Shown here: piece after piece, positions 41,613 to 54,500 of the stretch | How positions within the stretch are numbered: the first letter of the stretch is position 1 | Layout: each line of letters starts with the position of its first letter | NCBI GenBank assembly: GCA_951799405.1 | Contig: OX637361.1 | Span: forward strand, 12,312,170-12,376,169 | Direction of reading: 5' to 3' | Source: Agapetus fuscipes | Lineage: Eukaryota; Arthropoda; Insecta; Trichoptera; Glossosomatidae | DNA: 64,000 bases | Notes under the pieces: model-generated | Database searches by the model: none | What the model was told of the DNA's origin: nothing | What the model saw: only the letters and a program-made list of their open reading frames with translations | Program-made: the position numbers and the translations under genes

Positions 41613-42311
41613 ATATCGACGGTTAAAAGGTAATAAGGCATAAACGTCAAAAACTAAATTGTTCTGGAGAGCAGTTTAAAGTTTGAGATTGCAGAAAAAT
41701 GGATATAACTTTTTTTTTATCATCGTTAAATCAAAACAGTTCTAAAATTAAAAAAATGAAGGCATTTGCGTTGTTTTACGATTTTTTATGTCACAAGCGC
41801 TTTTAGGACAAAAAAGGCCAAAATCTTGTCAGTTACACCAAAACCATATTTCGAAAACGCAGTTTTTTGCTTGGACATAAACAACAAAAAAGTCATAATA
41901 GGTAGAGCTATGGGAGTTAGCGCATTCGAAGGAGCGGATAGCATTCATACTCGTAACTCATTTTTGACCAAAACGTCGCTTAAAAAAAATAGCCTGATTT
42001 ATTTGGTGAGCGCTGTTTTTGTGTGTATCACACCTCAAGATCCCTTTGCGAGCTTGGTCGTCGCTGTGAAAAGCGCCAATTCTCAAGCAAGACCCAGTTG
42101 CTGTAAGGCTGAATGGACCTTTTGAAGACCGGTCTTTGGTAAAGGTTTATGAATTTTTCAACTCAGCGAAGAGCAAATTTGAAAATATAAATGATATATT
42201 TTTTGTGCTCCGCTGGGATTCGAACCCACAACATTCCATTTACGAGTCTGAAGTGTTACCACTGGACTACGGACCGGTAAAATGCCCATACTTCCTTTTC
42301 ACCGTCGATAT
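41613..42311 (-). mobile_element. R4 element, copy c, split by SINE B
   Basis: Inverted ends ATATCGACGGTTAAAAGG and CCTTTTCACCGTCGATAT. SINE B sits at 41994-42281, between AAAAAAAATAGCC and the ATGCCCATACTTCC end. Confidence 0.75.
41994..42281 (-). mobile_element. SINE B copy
   Basis: Near full-length reverse copy, almost identical to 16974-17261. Confidence 0.8.
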
Positions 42312-42450
42312 ATAATGTATATTTTCGTAAAAACAATTTCTAGTCCACAGATATCATAAGTCAACGATGTACACAGTGATTCTCCGAGATTTGTGCCGCG
42401 AGTCAGTCGCCAGCGAACCGCAGACGCAATAGCTGCTGCCGTACTTCATA

Positions 42451-42514
42451 ATGAGACCTTCAAGCCTGCTGGGCTGCTCGCTGGCCTTCATCATTTGCCT
42501 GCTCAACAAACAAG
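42451..42514 (+). CDS. Ly6 gene C exon 1 (signal peptide)
   Basis: MRPSSLLGCSLAFIICLLNK-Q, then GTACCA donor in phase 1; the split codon completes as Ala with exon 2. A longer ORF in another frame (42393-42590) hides it. The 13.4-kb distance to exon 2 is the main doubt. Confidence 0.7.
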
Positions 42515-45500
42515 GTACCACCAATCCAGCACTATCAGTGAAAATAACCTGACAAAACACATTCTGAATGCGTTAAATGCAGACGATTAGAGATTTGTTC
42601 TTTGTACGAAATATGGTGAACAAAGTGATTACAGATGAATTTTGACAGCTGTCAAAAAAATAATAACGTGGACTTGATGTAAGTTTGATTGCTTACTTAC
42701 GAATTACGTTTTCGTGTGTATTTTTTTTAAAGGAAAATATATCGTAGAATGAACAATGGTTTAAATCCTTGACTCATAGGTTGGTGTGTGGCTGACCACC
42801 CCTGCTGTAGAAAATGGTTCACTTTGCCAATGGCACCCCTGTTTCAGGGAAGGTCGGCAAGAGTTGCAAGGTTTATGTGCATGTGAGGCTTATTTTTATA
42901 TTTATGCATTTGTTTTGTATATTCCTTGACTTATAGGTTGGTATGCGGCTGACAACCCATGCTGTAGAAAATGGTTCACTTTGACAATGGCACCCCTGTT
43001 TCAGGGAAGTTTAACAAGAGTTGCAGGGTGAACGTTCATTTGAGATTTGTTTTTTATGTTGTAGGTTCACATGCGGCATGTTCAAGTGCTAACTTATACG
43101 TGTTTGCTTGTAAAAGTTCACATAATATGAATGCCCAATGTTACATATCTTTGCAACTTAGATAAGATTCAACTTAGATTATCGTCATAGACAATAATGT
43201 GTCGTCATCCGGCCGGATTGCTAGCGAAAAGGTGTACAAATATTTTGTTACTGGTTTCTAAGGACGGCAGTCCCATATAAGACTGACGTTTGCCCACAAA
43301 GAGAAAAATTTAATGTTCAAAAGATTGGCACTCTTCTTAAAGCGACGACCAAATTTGCAGAGGACCTTTGAGGTGTGATGCACGCAAAAACATCGCTCAC
43401 TAAAAAAGTCATTCAGAAACCTCAAAAAAAGATATAATATAATAAAAAGTCTGTATCCCCCACTTCATCTGAAGGTGGTTAGTGTGAGGCCGGCCCCCTT
43501 ACCTGTAAAAATAAATAGGTCCCGAAGCGCCACATGCGACCCCTTCGGGGAAACGCAGGCAAGAAGTTACACTATATGTGTAGCTCAGTTGCGTTTTCTG
43601 TATAATGTTTTCTACAATAAATCCATTTCACTAATGAGTGGACAAAACTGAAACTTATGAAGAATGCAACGATATTTTTTCAGGAAAATTGTGTTGGATT
43701 ATGTGTTTATTTGTTATAAATAAATCTCTTTACTAGTGCAAAACTGATTTTATTTTTATACACTTTTACTACACAACAGTATTACAGTAAGAACACTCAG
43801 TTAACAAGATATACAACAATAATTTATTTTAATGCTGTTGATCATATTAGGTATTTTATATATCTCTAGATTAAATTTTATATACCTAATACTCCCACTA
43901 AAATTTAACTCTATCTATAGACTGACTGACAAACAAAAAGTATTAGTCTTATAGAATCTTAACGGGTTGTTGGAGAAAATATTTCTTGATAATCAATATC
44001 CTTAATTTGATTAAATCCTCTTGCACATAAACGAGCCTTATAGCGCACTATTTGATTATTCTCATTCTTCTTTATGTTAAAAACCCACTTCGTAGTAAGG
44101 GTTCGTTGAGCAGACCTTTTAACCGCAGCCCAGGTATTGTTTTCTTTATGTGCTGTTAATTCTTCTTGAATAGCTTTGGACCATTCAGCCTTTTGTGGAC
44201 TATTCAGTGCCTCTGCATATGTTTGAGGCAATGACAGCTCGACAAGATTTGCTTCATAATTTTTATTCATCCGTGGTCTCAAATTCATTGTCTGTATTGT
44301 TGAATCTTCCAATTGTCGAGATGGTTCATAGTCTGGGTCATCACCGGTACAACTCAGCATGCTATCTTCACTCTCTGTTGACGGACTGCTAACTAGAGTG
44401 TCATCTGCATTGGCTTCTTGTGACAAACTCTCATTTATATTTGTAGCTTCATCATCAACAATACTTATTTGTGCAATATTTTTCCTTGTGCTTGGAACAT
44501 GATGTTCATCAAACATTACATTTCTTGAGATAGTTATTTTCTTTGTATTTATATCATACATTCTGTAGTTGGTGTTGTCATAGCCAACTAGTATCATTTT
44601 CTTGCTTTTCTTCTCCAACTTTGTTCGTAATTGATCTGGAACATGAACATAGCCTATACTCCCAAACACCTTCACGTGTCCTAATTGAGGTTTGGTCCCG
44701 TTCCACAATTCAAAAGCTGTTGTATTTGGGGTCTGGGTGGAGGATGTTCTATTTAATAAATATGTAGCACATTGTACAGCTTCTGCCCACAGCTCCAATG
44801 GCATATCTCGCGCATACAACATTGAACGTGCACTCTCCACTATGGTACGATTTTCCCTCTCCGCTCGACCATTTTGTTCTGGCGTATAGCGTGCAGTACG
44901 CTCATGAACTATCCCCTCTCTTTCCAAATACTCTTTAAAAACTTTATTTACATACTCTGTTCCATTGTCGGTATGACGTAATATTCTGACATTGTGCATG
45001 AATTTATTCTTAATCATAGCATTGTACCCCTTGAAGGCTTCCATGACATCACTTTTATGTTTCATAAAATATACATGCCTGTAACTTGTTGCAGCATCCT
45101 TGAAGAGTAAGAAATATCTCATACCTTGAATAGATGAGACACTCATGGGTCCACAAACATCGCTATAAACTAGGTCACCTGGCTGTAGTTCTCCTCGCTC
45201 AGATTTGTGAAATGGAAACTTGCACTGCTTTCCATATGCACATGCTTCGCATACAAAATTGTTTTTTTCATTGTCAATCATTTCTAGCCCATTCACAATA
45301 CTATTTGCATTCATATTTTTAATTTGTTTCACATTAATATGTCCTAACCTTTCATGCCACATTTTCATATCATTTCGGTTATTTTGAACCAAGTTACATG
45401 TATCTGGAACCACTGTTTTTATTTTCAACTCAAATAAATTGTTTTCTTGAAGTTTTGCACTCATCACCACTTTATTGTTTTTATAAATCAGGGCATGTGT

Positions 45501-48500
45501 GTTTTTCTTTACAATAGAGTATAATTTTCGTATAATCACCCCTTCAGATAACAAGTTTCTTTTTAAACTTGGAACATACAACACATCATTAAGTTCACTG
45601 GTCTCCCACTGTTCATCGACATATCTCTGTATCATCACTTTTCCAATGCCAGATACTTCCAAAGATTGTTTATTTCCCAATGTCAATGATTTCTGGTTAC
45701 ATTCAAATAATTCCACAAAGAAATCCTTTCTAAATGTCATATGGGCTGAGGCACCGCTATCTAGAATCCAAGTATTCTCTTCAGCATTCCATGAATTATT
45801 TTCCACATAAAATGCTAACATATCTGCACCTTCTTGCTGAGGTTTTCTGGCCTTGGATTGTTTAGGAGCACGACATTCTCTGGCGAAATGCCCCCGCTTG
45901 CCACAATTATAGCATTCAAACCGATGCTTATTTCCTTTATTGTTCTGATTTGTATTGTTCTCACTCGCTACTTGTTTATTTTGCTTAGACTTTGTTTTCC
46001 ACCCTTTATTGGCAACAAGGAGAGCTGTCTCCTGTTCCTCTTCACCTGATAAGCTCGCCTCTTCATCCAACAAACGTGCAGTTAGATTAACAATAGTTTG
46101 TTGTTTTGAGTCCAATGACATCCATGCTTGTCGCAGTGCTCTGTACTTGGAAGGCAAAGTTCCCAATATTTTTGTTATGATTGCCATGTCACTGATAGCT
46201 TCACCACTTTCTTTCAGCTGTTTAGCCAAGGTTTCCACTTTTGAAATGTGTTGAGCTACACTGTCAGCCGGTGACATCTTGTACTGATAAAACTTTTCGT
46301 GGATCAACATTTTGCACAGTTCACTCTTTTGTTCATATATTGATTCTAATTTTGACATAATCTCCAAGGCAGTTTCGCAATTTTCTATTAGTGTAATTTG
46401 TTTGAAGTCCATAGAAGAGGTTATGATGAACATTGCCATGCCGTCACTTTTCAACCATTCTGTACAGTCTCCTTGTGGTTTCGGTTTCGACATATCTATT
46501 CCTTTAGCTTTAAGAGCACATTTTATTTGAAATTTCCATTGACGAAAGTTATTCCCATCAAATCTTTCAATACTCATTGTCCGCATGGAATCCATTTTTG
46601 AGGTTATTTTAACACTGATTTCTTACTTGTAACTTTTTCTTTACTGTAACTTTTGTTTGAACTTCTACTTTCAGAGTTTCCTGGGCCCATAACCTGTTGG
46701 ATTATGTGTTTATTTGTTATTAATAAATCTCTTTACTAGTGCAAAACTGATTTTATTTTTATACACTTTTACTACACAACAGTATTACAGTAAGAACACT
46801 CAGTTAACAAGATATACAACAATAATTTATTTTAATGCTGTTGATCATATTAGGTATTTTATATATCTCTAGATTAAATTTTATATACCTAATAAATTGT
46901 GTTCGAAAAAGACAGCAATTTAGGTTTTTTCAAAATAAGATACGAGTAGGTACATACAAATTATAAGAAAATGTGTTACTGTGCGTCCATGATTTTTTTT
47001 TTAAATAGATTTGTGGAAAGGATTGGTTTATTAGAGGTTTGGGTTTTATTTGTAAGTACACATTCAGCATTTGTAAGCGCGAACTACACGTGTTGGTTTG
47101 TGGGCATACATCTGAGAGCTTTAAATTAATATATCCTTGCAACTTAGTTTTTAGATTATTATATTATTGCAATTCACATTCTATTTTGCCTGGCCAATTA
47201 TGTCTTCATGCGAAAGCAGAAGCGCTTGTGTGCACGCAATGGCATCTGTTGAACCAGGGTCGAAGTTATGGTCAAGTGGGCTAGGCACAGATTCAAACCA
47301 ACGTTATTCTGTTCCAAATACGCTAGTCGAACATGAGCCTCTACCCCTCGGCCATAACACCCACAAGTATTTTCCTAATCTAAATCTTAATCTAAATATA
47401 AGTTGCAAAGATATGTATCATTTGAGATTCATATTAAATGCATTCCCACAAGCAGACACGCATTATTTCGCGCTCACACAAGCTGAATGTGAACCTACAC
47501 CATAAAAACCCAAATCTCTAATGAACATACACCCTGGAACTCTTGCCGACCTTCCCTGAAACAGGGGTGACATTGGCAAGGTGAACATTTTTTTAAAATG
47601 AAATAAATACATAAATGTGATAAGAAAATGTGTTTCTATGCTTTCGTGTACTCCCTGTATTTTCGAGAAAAGAGTCTAGCTGTATTTTGTACATAATAAG
47701 ACACTGTTTTATGGCATATTGAATGGAGGGGAAGTGTTGTCCGTAATTGTCGGATGATTTCCCGTGTGTGGTCCCACGCTATCAGTGACTAACACCTCAT
47801 TAAGCTACTGACCCATACTCACAATCAGTTAAATTAACAAAATATAATTCAAATAATTGATTTTTGATTTAATGTTGTAGCATTTTAATGAGCTCACTAA
47901 ATTACATTTTTCCCAATTCAATGTAATTTTCAAGACCGGTACTTGTAGGTTGGTGTGAGGCTGATTACACATACTGTAAAAAATAGTACACTTTGCCAAT
48001 GTCACCCCTGTTTCAGGGAAGGTCGGCAAGAGTCGCAGGGCTTATGTTCATTTGAGAGTTCATATATATCATAATACAAAAAAAAATCTAACATAAAATT
48101 ATGAATAAATAAGCCGTCAATATTGCAAATCAACAGTACAGATTAGCCGCTATTTCTTCTAGTCCTGACCTACATCTTTCATAACATCCAGAGTCATAAT
48201 CTTTTTCATACAATATAATTTTGCCAATCTGATCAAGCCATCGCAAATTTCAACATCAAATGATAATACATATTATTAAATATTTGCAGCTTAGATTATA
48301 GCACATTGTTTTGGTGGCATCCTTACGTAGGCAGTGCTAGTGCAATAGTGATGTAATTGTTCCATTGCCCATTTTAGTAATAATTATAGTATTAACACTA
48401 GGGATGTGACAGAGTGGTGTACTAACTCGATTAGCACTTGAGTATCAATTAACAATGAGTCTATAAATAACATCACTAACAAATACATGACAAATCTAAC

Positions 48501-51500
48501 ACCACGATGCTAAATTATATTTTAACCAGATTAAAAATATATCAATAGTAAACTTTCCGCGCATGGCCGATGCGAAGTCCTAGGAAAAGTATCAAAATAA
48601 ATAAGAAATCATTTCTTCTTGTCGACACCAATCGGTTTCGAACTCAACCATTTCCGTTTGGTATACAAACGATTAACCTACCATTTAACTATCGACAGGA
48701 AAATAAATTAATAATTGCAATGTTAAAAGTGTGAGTTTTACTTTTTCTTGAAAGAGTGTGTTAACATTTATTAAGAAAGCTTAAAAAACTACGATAACAA
48801 TCTTTTCGAATTTGAACCAAGGCACTCCGATAAGAAAACGGACGTTCAACTATTTAGCTATCGACCGGTAGGTATCCTTAGTACGAGTTGCAAAACTTGA
48901 GTAAAGTAGGTAAAGTTTACGGAAACTATTAAAGAGTGGTTTTCCCCAAAATCTGCCTTTTTGTTTGTTTGCATCAGATTTTCTTCATCCCTGTAACTCT
49001 TTTGCTAAGACCATAAAGTGTTAGAAACAAAAACGGACAGATCTTGGGGAAAATCACTCTTTAATACTTTCCGTAAACTTTACTTTACTCAAGTTTTGCA
49101 ACTCGTACTAAGGATCAATGATTTAAATAGGGCTGGTAATAGGGAAAGGTAGCAAGAGTTTCAAAGAAGCTATTATACATAGCTTTAAAGTATGCCATTT
49201 CAGATATATTTTCCTTCTTTATCCACGTAAAGCATGTGTTTCTTCTTTAGTATTTCCATCAAATGGAGACTTTCAGATTTAAATAAATTTATATTTTTAA
49301 ATACATCGGTATTCAAAATTATCTTGAATACCGGAATCTCGTTTTTTTTATGTGGATATACAATCCGCAATAGCGATACAAGTTAAGCCCACGGAGAATT
49401 TTAAGCAAGAATTATACTTGTAATATTATATACATAGGTACTTGGCATACTAAAAAATCAGTACGTCGCGTCACTTTGTAGAGGTATCTCGTACATACAA
49501 AATAAGTTGTATTTGCAAGATATATGGCAAAACTAGAGAACAAAAAATGTATCTGTTGCCATGAGATGCTTAAAAATATCCAACCTTCATGATTTGTAAT
49601 TAGAATCTACGCTTAATTGACAGGCGTTATTCAAACGAAAAGATGAAATGCTGTTTGAGGCAGGCACTTAAACAATTCCTCATTTGTTTTGTAATTTTTT
49701 GACTTCACCCACTCTTCTCATATGTACCTAATGAACCTCATCCGGAGGAACTTCGTAAATCGCCCATTCAAAGTTTTCACTTAGCACCACGTTAATTCTT
49801 ACCTACCGAATATCGGTAATATTAGTATGAGGACCAATCAGCTGTTCACTTGCGGCCATCTTGGATTGACAGGTCTATAATAATCTAATCTATAATCTAA
49901 GTTGCATGGATATATTAACATTTAAAGCTCTAAAATGCATGCCCACAAACAAACACGTGTAGTTCGCGCTTACGAATGCTGAATGTGTACTTACAAATAA
50001 AATCTAAACCTCAAATGAACATAAGCCCTACTACTTTTGCCGACCTTCCCTGACACAGGGGTGACATTGGCAAAGTGAACTATTTTTTTACAGTATGGTC
50101 CTTGGTATTAGTCCGGTCGATAGCTCAGTTGGTAGAGTGCTTGCATTCTACCCCGTGAGCTCGGGTTCGAGTCCCACCGAGGAGGGTGTCAGAAATGATT
50201 TCCTATTTCGGTGTTTATTTCAAGCCCCATAATAAAAATTCCGGCAAGGTTTACTCAGCCTTCACAAGAAATGAGTACCAGCCCCCTCGGGAGCTGGGAA
50301 ACCCCCACTTCAACTGAAGTGGTTGGCGTAAGGCCGGCCCCCTTACCTGTAAAAATAAATAGGTTCAACTCGCCACATGCGACCCCTTCGGGGATAACGC
50401 GGCAAGAAGTTACACTATATGTGTAGCTTAGTTGCGTTTTTTATGGGTTGTCAGCCTCATACCAACCTATAAGTCAAGGTCTTGATACAAATATTACCGA
50501 TATTCGGTAGGTAAGAATTACCGTGGTGATGAGACTTCCAGTCGTTCCCCACCCGTAATGGTTTAGGTACGTTTACGTACTGATAAAAAAAATATTGTCG
50601 ATTGGACCACATCAGCATTCTAAATCTTCATAGAACTCATACACTTTGGGGCTTGATCATGAGAATTGGTGTGATGTTTTCTTCCTATATGTAATCTGCT
50701 CGAATATACATAAATATCGTCGACGGGCTATTTCTTATGTCAACAGCTCGCAAACTGGCTAATCATCATTTGCTGTATTCCAAATAGGAAAAACTGAGCT
50801 CTAGTGGTTGAAAGAAGAAGCTAGCTTTAATAATGAATAATGACCGGTCCGACTCGTAATCGGAAAGTCGTTGGTTTGATTCCCGGAGAAGTACAAAAAA
50901 ACATTTGATTTTCAAAATATAAAAATAAATATTTGCCTGCAACAAAGACAGTCAACAATGGTTCATCCAGTCTTATATTAACTGGGTCTTACTTGTGCAA
51001 TTGGCGCTTTCTATAGCGAAGAGTTCTTGAGGTGTGATTCACACGAAAACAGCGCTCATAAATTCCTTGCAGTAATACTTATTTATTTTATTTATCATAA
51101 TATTTCCGCTATTTCACAAATATTTTTTTTGGTATTTTAAGGTACCTACAACTTTGTCAACCACCTTTTCCCTTGTTATCCTACCCTCCTCGGTGACGAT
51201 TACAGTTCGCTGCCTTAGTTCTTGTTTATCGTATACGCCATTGAGAAAATTTTACATGAGCAATGTTTGCATGTGTACTGGACCAATGTGTCTTATAAAA
51301 ACAAGAAATTTATATTATAAATATTTAAAAGAACTCTCACATTATCGAGTTTTACGGTTTTTCTTAGCTCAGATTGTGTAGAATTTGATTCATAAGACAA
51401 CTGCATGAAAAAGTAATATTTGACAAGATTGGCGTATACGGTAAACAAGAACTGGGGGAGCGAGTTATAGGTTGTTTTGAGACTGATCACCCATTTTGTA

Positions 51501-54500
51501 AAAATGGTTCACTTTGCCAATGTCACCCCTGTTTCAGGGAAGGACGGGAAGAGTTGCAGGGAGTATATCCATTTGAGATTTGGGTTTTTATGTTGTAGGT
51601 TCACATCCGGCATGTGCAAGCGTGAACTTGTACATGTGTGCTTGTGAGAATCATATAATGTGAATCCTTAATGTAATATATCTTTGCAACTTAGATAAGA
51701 TTAGATTAGATTAACACTGGAAGATGTGGGAGTGTGAACCCGTGCTCCCACCGAGGGGCCGAAAGATTTCCTTTTCAGTTTCAGTGACTTTTTTGCTCAC
51801 TTGCCTAAGTGCTTTGTAATCAAATGTGGTCCCAGGCCGGAAAAGATTAAGAACCACTGCTTTAAGCGGATCGAGGTATGGTCCTTTATATGAAAAATAA
51901 TATAGAAGGGATATTTATAATAAAATTCAATAAATAACACCGCATAAGTTCAAAGGTTAATGCTACAAATAATATTTCTTGATAAAGCACAAAAGTGCTC
52001 TGCTCTATTTCTGTTGTGGATTTCCGTCTATCTGTTGATATGGCAAGGGGCGACCTCAATGGAGAAAAACGAAGAAAATATTATATTATAGCAACACTGA
52101 AGAGATGTGCGCAGTCCATAATAATACAGTGGTACCTCAACATACGAATGCCCTAACATACGAGTTATGTGATATACGAGTTTTCAATTTTGTTTTGAGA
52201 TACGAGCGAAATTTGAACACGGCTAATTATTTAGATCATACCATTTGCATCGCCAGCCCCATGTTGTGGAATGCCTTACCGCATGAAAAAAGGAATGTCG
52301 AGAGTGCAAATGTTTTTAAATTAAATTTAAAGGTGTGTCTGTTCAGGAAGGTGCTATGGCTCTCCAGTGGCCCTGCAGTGAACCCACAAAATGCCACTTA
52401 AGAATTGGTCTAATATACGAGAAACTTGGAAAAGAAACACCCCGAAAAGGTTGCAGCTGGTCGTGCATCAGAGCTATTTAATGACACTTGCCTAACTCAT
52501 ATACAAAAGTCCAAGGAAGAAACAAACCTCCTTGGGCCTTTCTTGAATCCGGCGAAAAGGGCAAAGACTGGAGAAGAGAAAAGCAGTGACTAAAATAAGC
52601 ATCCAGTAGCATTTAAGTTTTGTGTAGGTTGCATTCAAGTGATCAAAATACAAATATGTATGTATAATGTCCACTTGATAACAAACAACCAGTACCCTTA
52701 GTACGAGTTGCAAAACTTGAGTAATGTAAAGTTTACGGAAAGAGTGATTTCCCCCAAAATCTGCCGTTTTTGTTTGTTTGAACTTGATTTTCTTCATCAC
52801 TGTAACTCTTTTGCCAAGACCATAAAGTGTAAGAAACAAAAACTACATATTTCGGGAGAAATCACTCTTTAATATTTTCCGTAAACTTTACTTTTCTCAA
52901 GTTTTGCAACTCGTACTAAGGGTACAGCTGTTGTTATGCTTTAAAGTCTCTTTTATAATTTTTTATACAATATTTGCCATTTATAAATACATTTTTCTCA
53001 TTCAAAAACACGTAACAAAAAAAAACTGGGGCTAGAATTTGTGGGGCTGGAACGGATTAATGGCATTTCAATACAATTTCAATGGGAACAATTGCTTTAA
53101 GATACGAGCAAGGTTACGGAACGAATTAAACTCGTATCTTGAGGTATCACTGGATTCAAATTGAGGCCATTGCGACAGAATAAGGGGAAAATAACAGACT
53201 GGGTAATTATAAGGTGCACGGTTCGTGGAAGGGAAAAAAATTAACGATATTTCTACTGAAAAGAATTAGTTTAGGCGAATAAGTATCTACATATACATAC
53301 ATTTATTTAATTCAATGTGGTTAAAATATATTTATCTGACTGGCGAAGAAGAAATATTTATCTGACTGGCGAAGAAGAAATATTTATAGTTTAAAATTTT
53401 TTGAGGAATTCAAAAACACTGTTTATTTTCACATGAATATATTTAAAAAGATTGTAATCTTTTTAAATATATTCATGTGAAAATAAACAGTGTTTTTGAA
53501 TTCCTCAAAAAATTTTAAACTATAACAGTATGAATTTTCACATACACAAACAATACAAAATATAAGAAATATTTATCTGACTGGCGAAGAAGAAATATTT
53601 ATCTGACTAGCGAAGAAGAAATATTTATCTGACTGGCGAAGAATAAATATTTATCTGACTGGCGAAGAAGAAATAGTTATCTGACTAGCGAAGAAGAAAT
53701 ATTTATCTGACTGGCGAAGAAGAAATATTTATCTGACTGGCGAAGAAGAAATATTTATCTGACATTTTATTTTCACACGTAGAGGCTCACCCTTACGCTA
53801 ATCGTCTGTTGTAAATGAGGAGTTTCCCTGTTCTTGAAGGATATTTTTTCCTTTCCTGGGTAAACCTTCCCTTGTAAATTTTTAATTAGAATTTTGTATT
53901 TTGTATTTGATTTTAAGTAATGTTTATTTCTAAAATGTAATTTATTGTGTACCTATGTTCCATGACTTATAGGTTGGTGTGCGGCTGACCACCCATGCTG
54001 TAGAAAATGGTTCACTTTGTCATTGTCACCCCTGTTTCAGGGAAGGTCGGCAGGAGTTGCAGAGTGTATGCCCATTTGAGATTTGGTTTTTATGATGTAG
54101 GTTCACATGCGGCATGCGCAAGCGCGAACTTGTACGTGTCTGCTTGTGAGAATGCATGTAATGTGAATCCCCAATGTTACATAACTTTGCAACTAAGATA
54201 AGATTAGTACCTACTAAGATGTGGATTACAAGATACAGAAACTAAAAGTCATCTGACATTGGAACATTGGCCTCTCGTTTGAAAAGCAGAACACCTACCA
54301 ATTGGGCCATTGATTAGACCACAGATCACGATTAGAATAAGAAATTTCATTTTAAATTGATCGTTTGATAAGGAGCTCCAGTTTAGGTATAGACTCGGCA
54401 CAGCATTTGACATTATATTTCTTACTCGGCGAGCGAACGTCATAGGTCTATGTGGCTTGGAACGTTTTCCGATGTTCGAAATTTGAATTTATTTGGCGGG

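Larger units (their letters stand above)
40021..41617 (+). mobile_element. R5 element, copy b, split by a LINE
   Basis: R5 runs 40021-40361 and resumes 41529-41617. The break has a 9-bp target duplication TTTGTACAC on both sides of the inserted LINE. Confidence 0.8.
43692..46894 (-). mobile_element. Copia-type LTR retrotransposon lacking RT/RNase H
   Basis: Two 200-bp LTRs (43692-43891 and 46695-46894) differ at about one base, with 5-bp target duplications AATTG (43687-43691 and 46895-46899). Element order on the minus strand: 5' LTR, internal-tRNA PBS, one long gag-protease-integrase ORF, purine tract, 3' LTR. At 3.2 kb it is shorter than usual Copia elements (about 5 kb) because most of RT and all of RNase H is missing. 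LTR similarity indicates recent insertion. It sits in intron 1 of Ly6 gene C, antisense. Confidence 0.95.
52127..53152. mobile_element. pogo/Tigger-like DNA element, non-coding
   Basis: CAGTGGTACCTCAACATACGA at the left and, reversed, CAGTGATACCTCAAGATACG at the right; the interior repeats TACGAG phrases near both ends. Such ends are typical of pogo/Tigger and related Tc1-mariner elements. It carries a LINE fragment and a foldback MITE but no transposase. Confidence 0.65.

Noticed and set aside
50109..50185. tRNA-like heads of SINE A, B and C as real tRNA genes
   Set aside because: Boxes A and B are present, but the acceptor stems do not pair and the sequence continues into repeat bodies shared by many copies.
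51830..51880. hAT end at AGATTAAGAACCACTGCTTT
   Set aside because: Resembles hAT termini, but no opposite end or target duplication was found nearby.
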